This document shows, piece by piece, positions 33,285-34,324 of a DNA stretch of 34,324 nucleotides (the stretch's first letter is position 1; each line of letters opens with the position of its first letter). Position numbers and translations under genes: made by a program. The stretch is from Marinilabiliaceae bacterium. Lineage in GTDB: Bacteria; Bacteroidota; Bacteroidia; Bacteroidales; Marinilabiliaceae. Below the pieces are notes generated by a model. That model ran no database searches, was not told the origin of the DNA, and saw only the letters and a list, made by a program, of their open reading frames with translations. The stretch spans positions 1-34,324 of the forward strand of contig JABUTU010000090.1 of NCBI GenBank assembly GCA_021443545.1. Reading direction: 5' to 3'.

Positions 33285-34015
33285 ATTTTATCACTTATGT
33301 AGATAGTAGCTATTCCACAAGTCAGGGATATTCTCTTAATAGGATTCATACCAACAGCCATGAGATGTTTTTCGAACTCCTCGCCATCAGGGAAAGCGAG
33401 TACCGACTCAGGTAGATACTCGTAAGCCCTTCTGTCCTTAGATATCAGTCCGCCGAGCATCGGAAGTATGTATCTGAAGTAGAAAAGGTAGAGTTGTTTC
33501 ATAGGGAACCGGCGAGGGCGTGAGAATTCCAGGATAGTCATTCTTCCTCCTTTTCGGAGTACCCTCGACATTTCGGAAAGACCTTTGTCGAGGTCACCAT
33601 AATTGCGAACACCGAAAGCCACCGTGACAGCGTCAAAAGAGTCAGAATCGAATGGAAGATCTTCAGAGTCGGCCTTCATCAAAGAGATTAGATTGTCCAG
33701 TCCTTCAGCCTTAACCTTCTCGTTGCCTTTTTCAAGCATTCCAGCAGTCAAATCTGTCCCGACAACATTCTTTTTGTATTTCTTACATATCTTGATAGCC
33801 ATGTCACCAGTGCCAGTAGCGACATCCAGAATATTCTCTAAAGGTTGAATAGCAGATAGCGATTCAATGGCTTTGTTGCGCCAGCTTCTATCGATGCCTA
33901 ATGAGAGAAGGTGGTTTAGTAAGTCATATTTCGGAGCTATGGTATTGAACATTTGTTCTACTTCGCTCTTTTTAGAAGAATCCACTTCGTTGTATGGCTT
34001 AATTATGTTGTTCAT
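33281..34015 (-). CDS. ubiE: Demethylmenaquinone methyltransferase (UbiE/MenG)
   Basis: This 244-residue SAM-dependent enzyme methylates demethylmenaquinone, the last step of menaquinone synthesis. Motif I is ILDVATGTGDMAI (about 62-74), followed by VVGTDLTAGMLEKG, the post-I block DLPFDSDSFDAVTVAFGVRN and LRKGGRMTILEFSRP. The N-terminal MFNTIAPKYDLLNHLLSLGID is the UbiE/MenG signature. Menaquinone rather than ubiquinone is expected in Bacteroidales, so MenG is the likely role. ATG 34015 begins the family-typical IKPYNE segment. A -7 box ends only 5 bases upstream, so the transcript may be leaderless. porT follows with an ATGA overlap. Confidence 0.95.
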   Translation of the reverse strand: MNNIIKPYNEVDSSKKSEVEQMFNTIAPKYDLLNHLLSLGIDRSWRNKAIESLSAIQPLENILDVATGTGDMAIKICKKYKKNVVGTDLTAGMLEKGNEKVKAEGLDNLISLMKADSEDLPFDSDSFDAVTVAFGVRNYGDLDKGLSEMSRVLRKGGRMTILEFSRPRRFPMKQLYLFYFRYILPMLGGLISKDRRAYEYLPESVLAFPDGEEFEKHLMAVGMNPIKRISLTCGIATIYISDKI

Positions 34016-34020
34016 GTCTG

Positions 34021-34028
34021 CAAAGATA
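34021..34028 (-). promoter_or_regulatory. -7 box of the ubiE-porT operon, adjacent to the start codon
   Basis: TATCTTTG on the minus strand matches TAnnTTTG exactly and is separated from ATG 34015 by only CAGAC. Transcription would begin at or within a few bases of the start codon. No TTTG -33 element is visible at the normal distance. Confidence 0.5.
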
Positions 34029-34060
34029 ATACTATTATCAGATAAATATCAGATAATTAT

Positions 34061-34195
34061 TCAGAGTTGTTGTGGAGCGTTTGGAGAAGTTGGATATAGT
34101 GATGAGATATTTGTAGCTTTTACTTTCTCAAAGAGTACCGAAATATTAACATCAATCTGCTTGTCATACCCTGCAATATAATCTATAGGCCTCAT
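34061..34195 (-). CDS. Possible 44-residue ORF in the terminal gene-free stretch
   Basis: The 34016-34324 stretch holds no recognisable gene. On the minus strand one short frame runs from ATG 34195 to TGA 34061, beginning MRPIDYIAGYDKQIDVNISV. I do not recognise it, and no -7 box lies at the right distance. It could be chance, a remnant, or a small peptide gene upstream of ubiE. The rest of the stretch is A+T-rich, and I see no other structure in it. Confidence 0.2.
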   Translation of the reverse strand: MRPIDYIAGYDKQIDVNISVLFEKVKATNISSLYPTSPNAPQQL

Positions 34196-34324
34196 TTATA
34201 TAACTGTTTTTTAACCTATATTGTTGTATATCAATCTGATAGAATTATTATAGGATTTTTTTACAATAAAATTTGCAAAATCGTTTTTTCTGATTTGCAC
34301 GTCGTTTGATGATAAGAATGATAG

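Noticed and set aside
1-34324. CRISPR arrays, insertion sequences, prophage genes, tRNA or rRNA genes
   Set aside because: Reading both strands showed no regular repeat-spacer pattern, transposase or integrase motifs, or recognisable structural RNA genes.

Overview
The window comes from a Bacteroidales-type bacterium (phylum Bacteroidota). The evidence is a hybrid two-component sensor with AraC output, several Bacteroidota-type lipoproteins, a PorT-family protein, DUF4250, DUF2795 and DUF6057 proteins, and repeated promoters of the Bacteroides form TTTG-N18/21-TAnnTTTG. The DNA is fairly A+T-rich. It is chromosomal housekeeping sequence with a small carbohydrate-related segment. I see no rRNA, tRNA, insertion sequence, prophage or CRISPR array.

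Left part (1-7300): a partial Lrp/AsnC regulator with a palindrome-rich leader, then a decayed thioredoxin-like (TlpA-type) gene. Its intact promoter is interleaved with the promoter of a divergent secreted M64 metallopeptidase. Next come class II fructose-bisphosphate aldolase, an MscS-type channel, an RluA-family pseudouridine synthase, tRNA t6A dehydratase TcdA and a Na+/Ca2+-type antiporter.

Middle (7400-14400): a GH2 beta-galactosidase-like lipoprotein followed by an aldo/keto reductase. The reductase overlaps tail-to-tail with mfd, the transcription-repair coupling factor.

Outer-membrane biogenesis block (14500-22800, all on the minus strand): four SurA/PpiD-type periplasmic foldases, an OstA-like (LptA-like) protein and a 73-residue DUF2795 protein. 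Transcription runs from a lipoprotein foldase through surA to the OstA-like gene as one tightly coupled operon. The DUF2795 gene, the double-parvulin PPIase and ppiD follow, with their own terminators or promoters.

Right part (22780-34324): a 1371-residue hybrid sensor kinase/regulator is divergent from a DUF4250 gene and a GH3 glycosidase. No susC/susD pair is present. A translationally coupled pair follows: a DUF6057 membrane protein and a beta-propeller lipoprotein with one CxxCH haem-type motif. The window ends with a coupled ubiE/menG-porT pair and a mostly empty 309-base stretch.

The most interesting items are the DUF6057/CxxCH-propeller pair, the two apparently leaderless genes (ubiE and the first gene of the surA operon), the hybrid sensor with no susC/susD directly upstream of an envelope-biogenesis operon, and the broken TlpA-like gene that kept its promoter.
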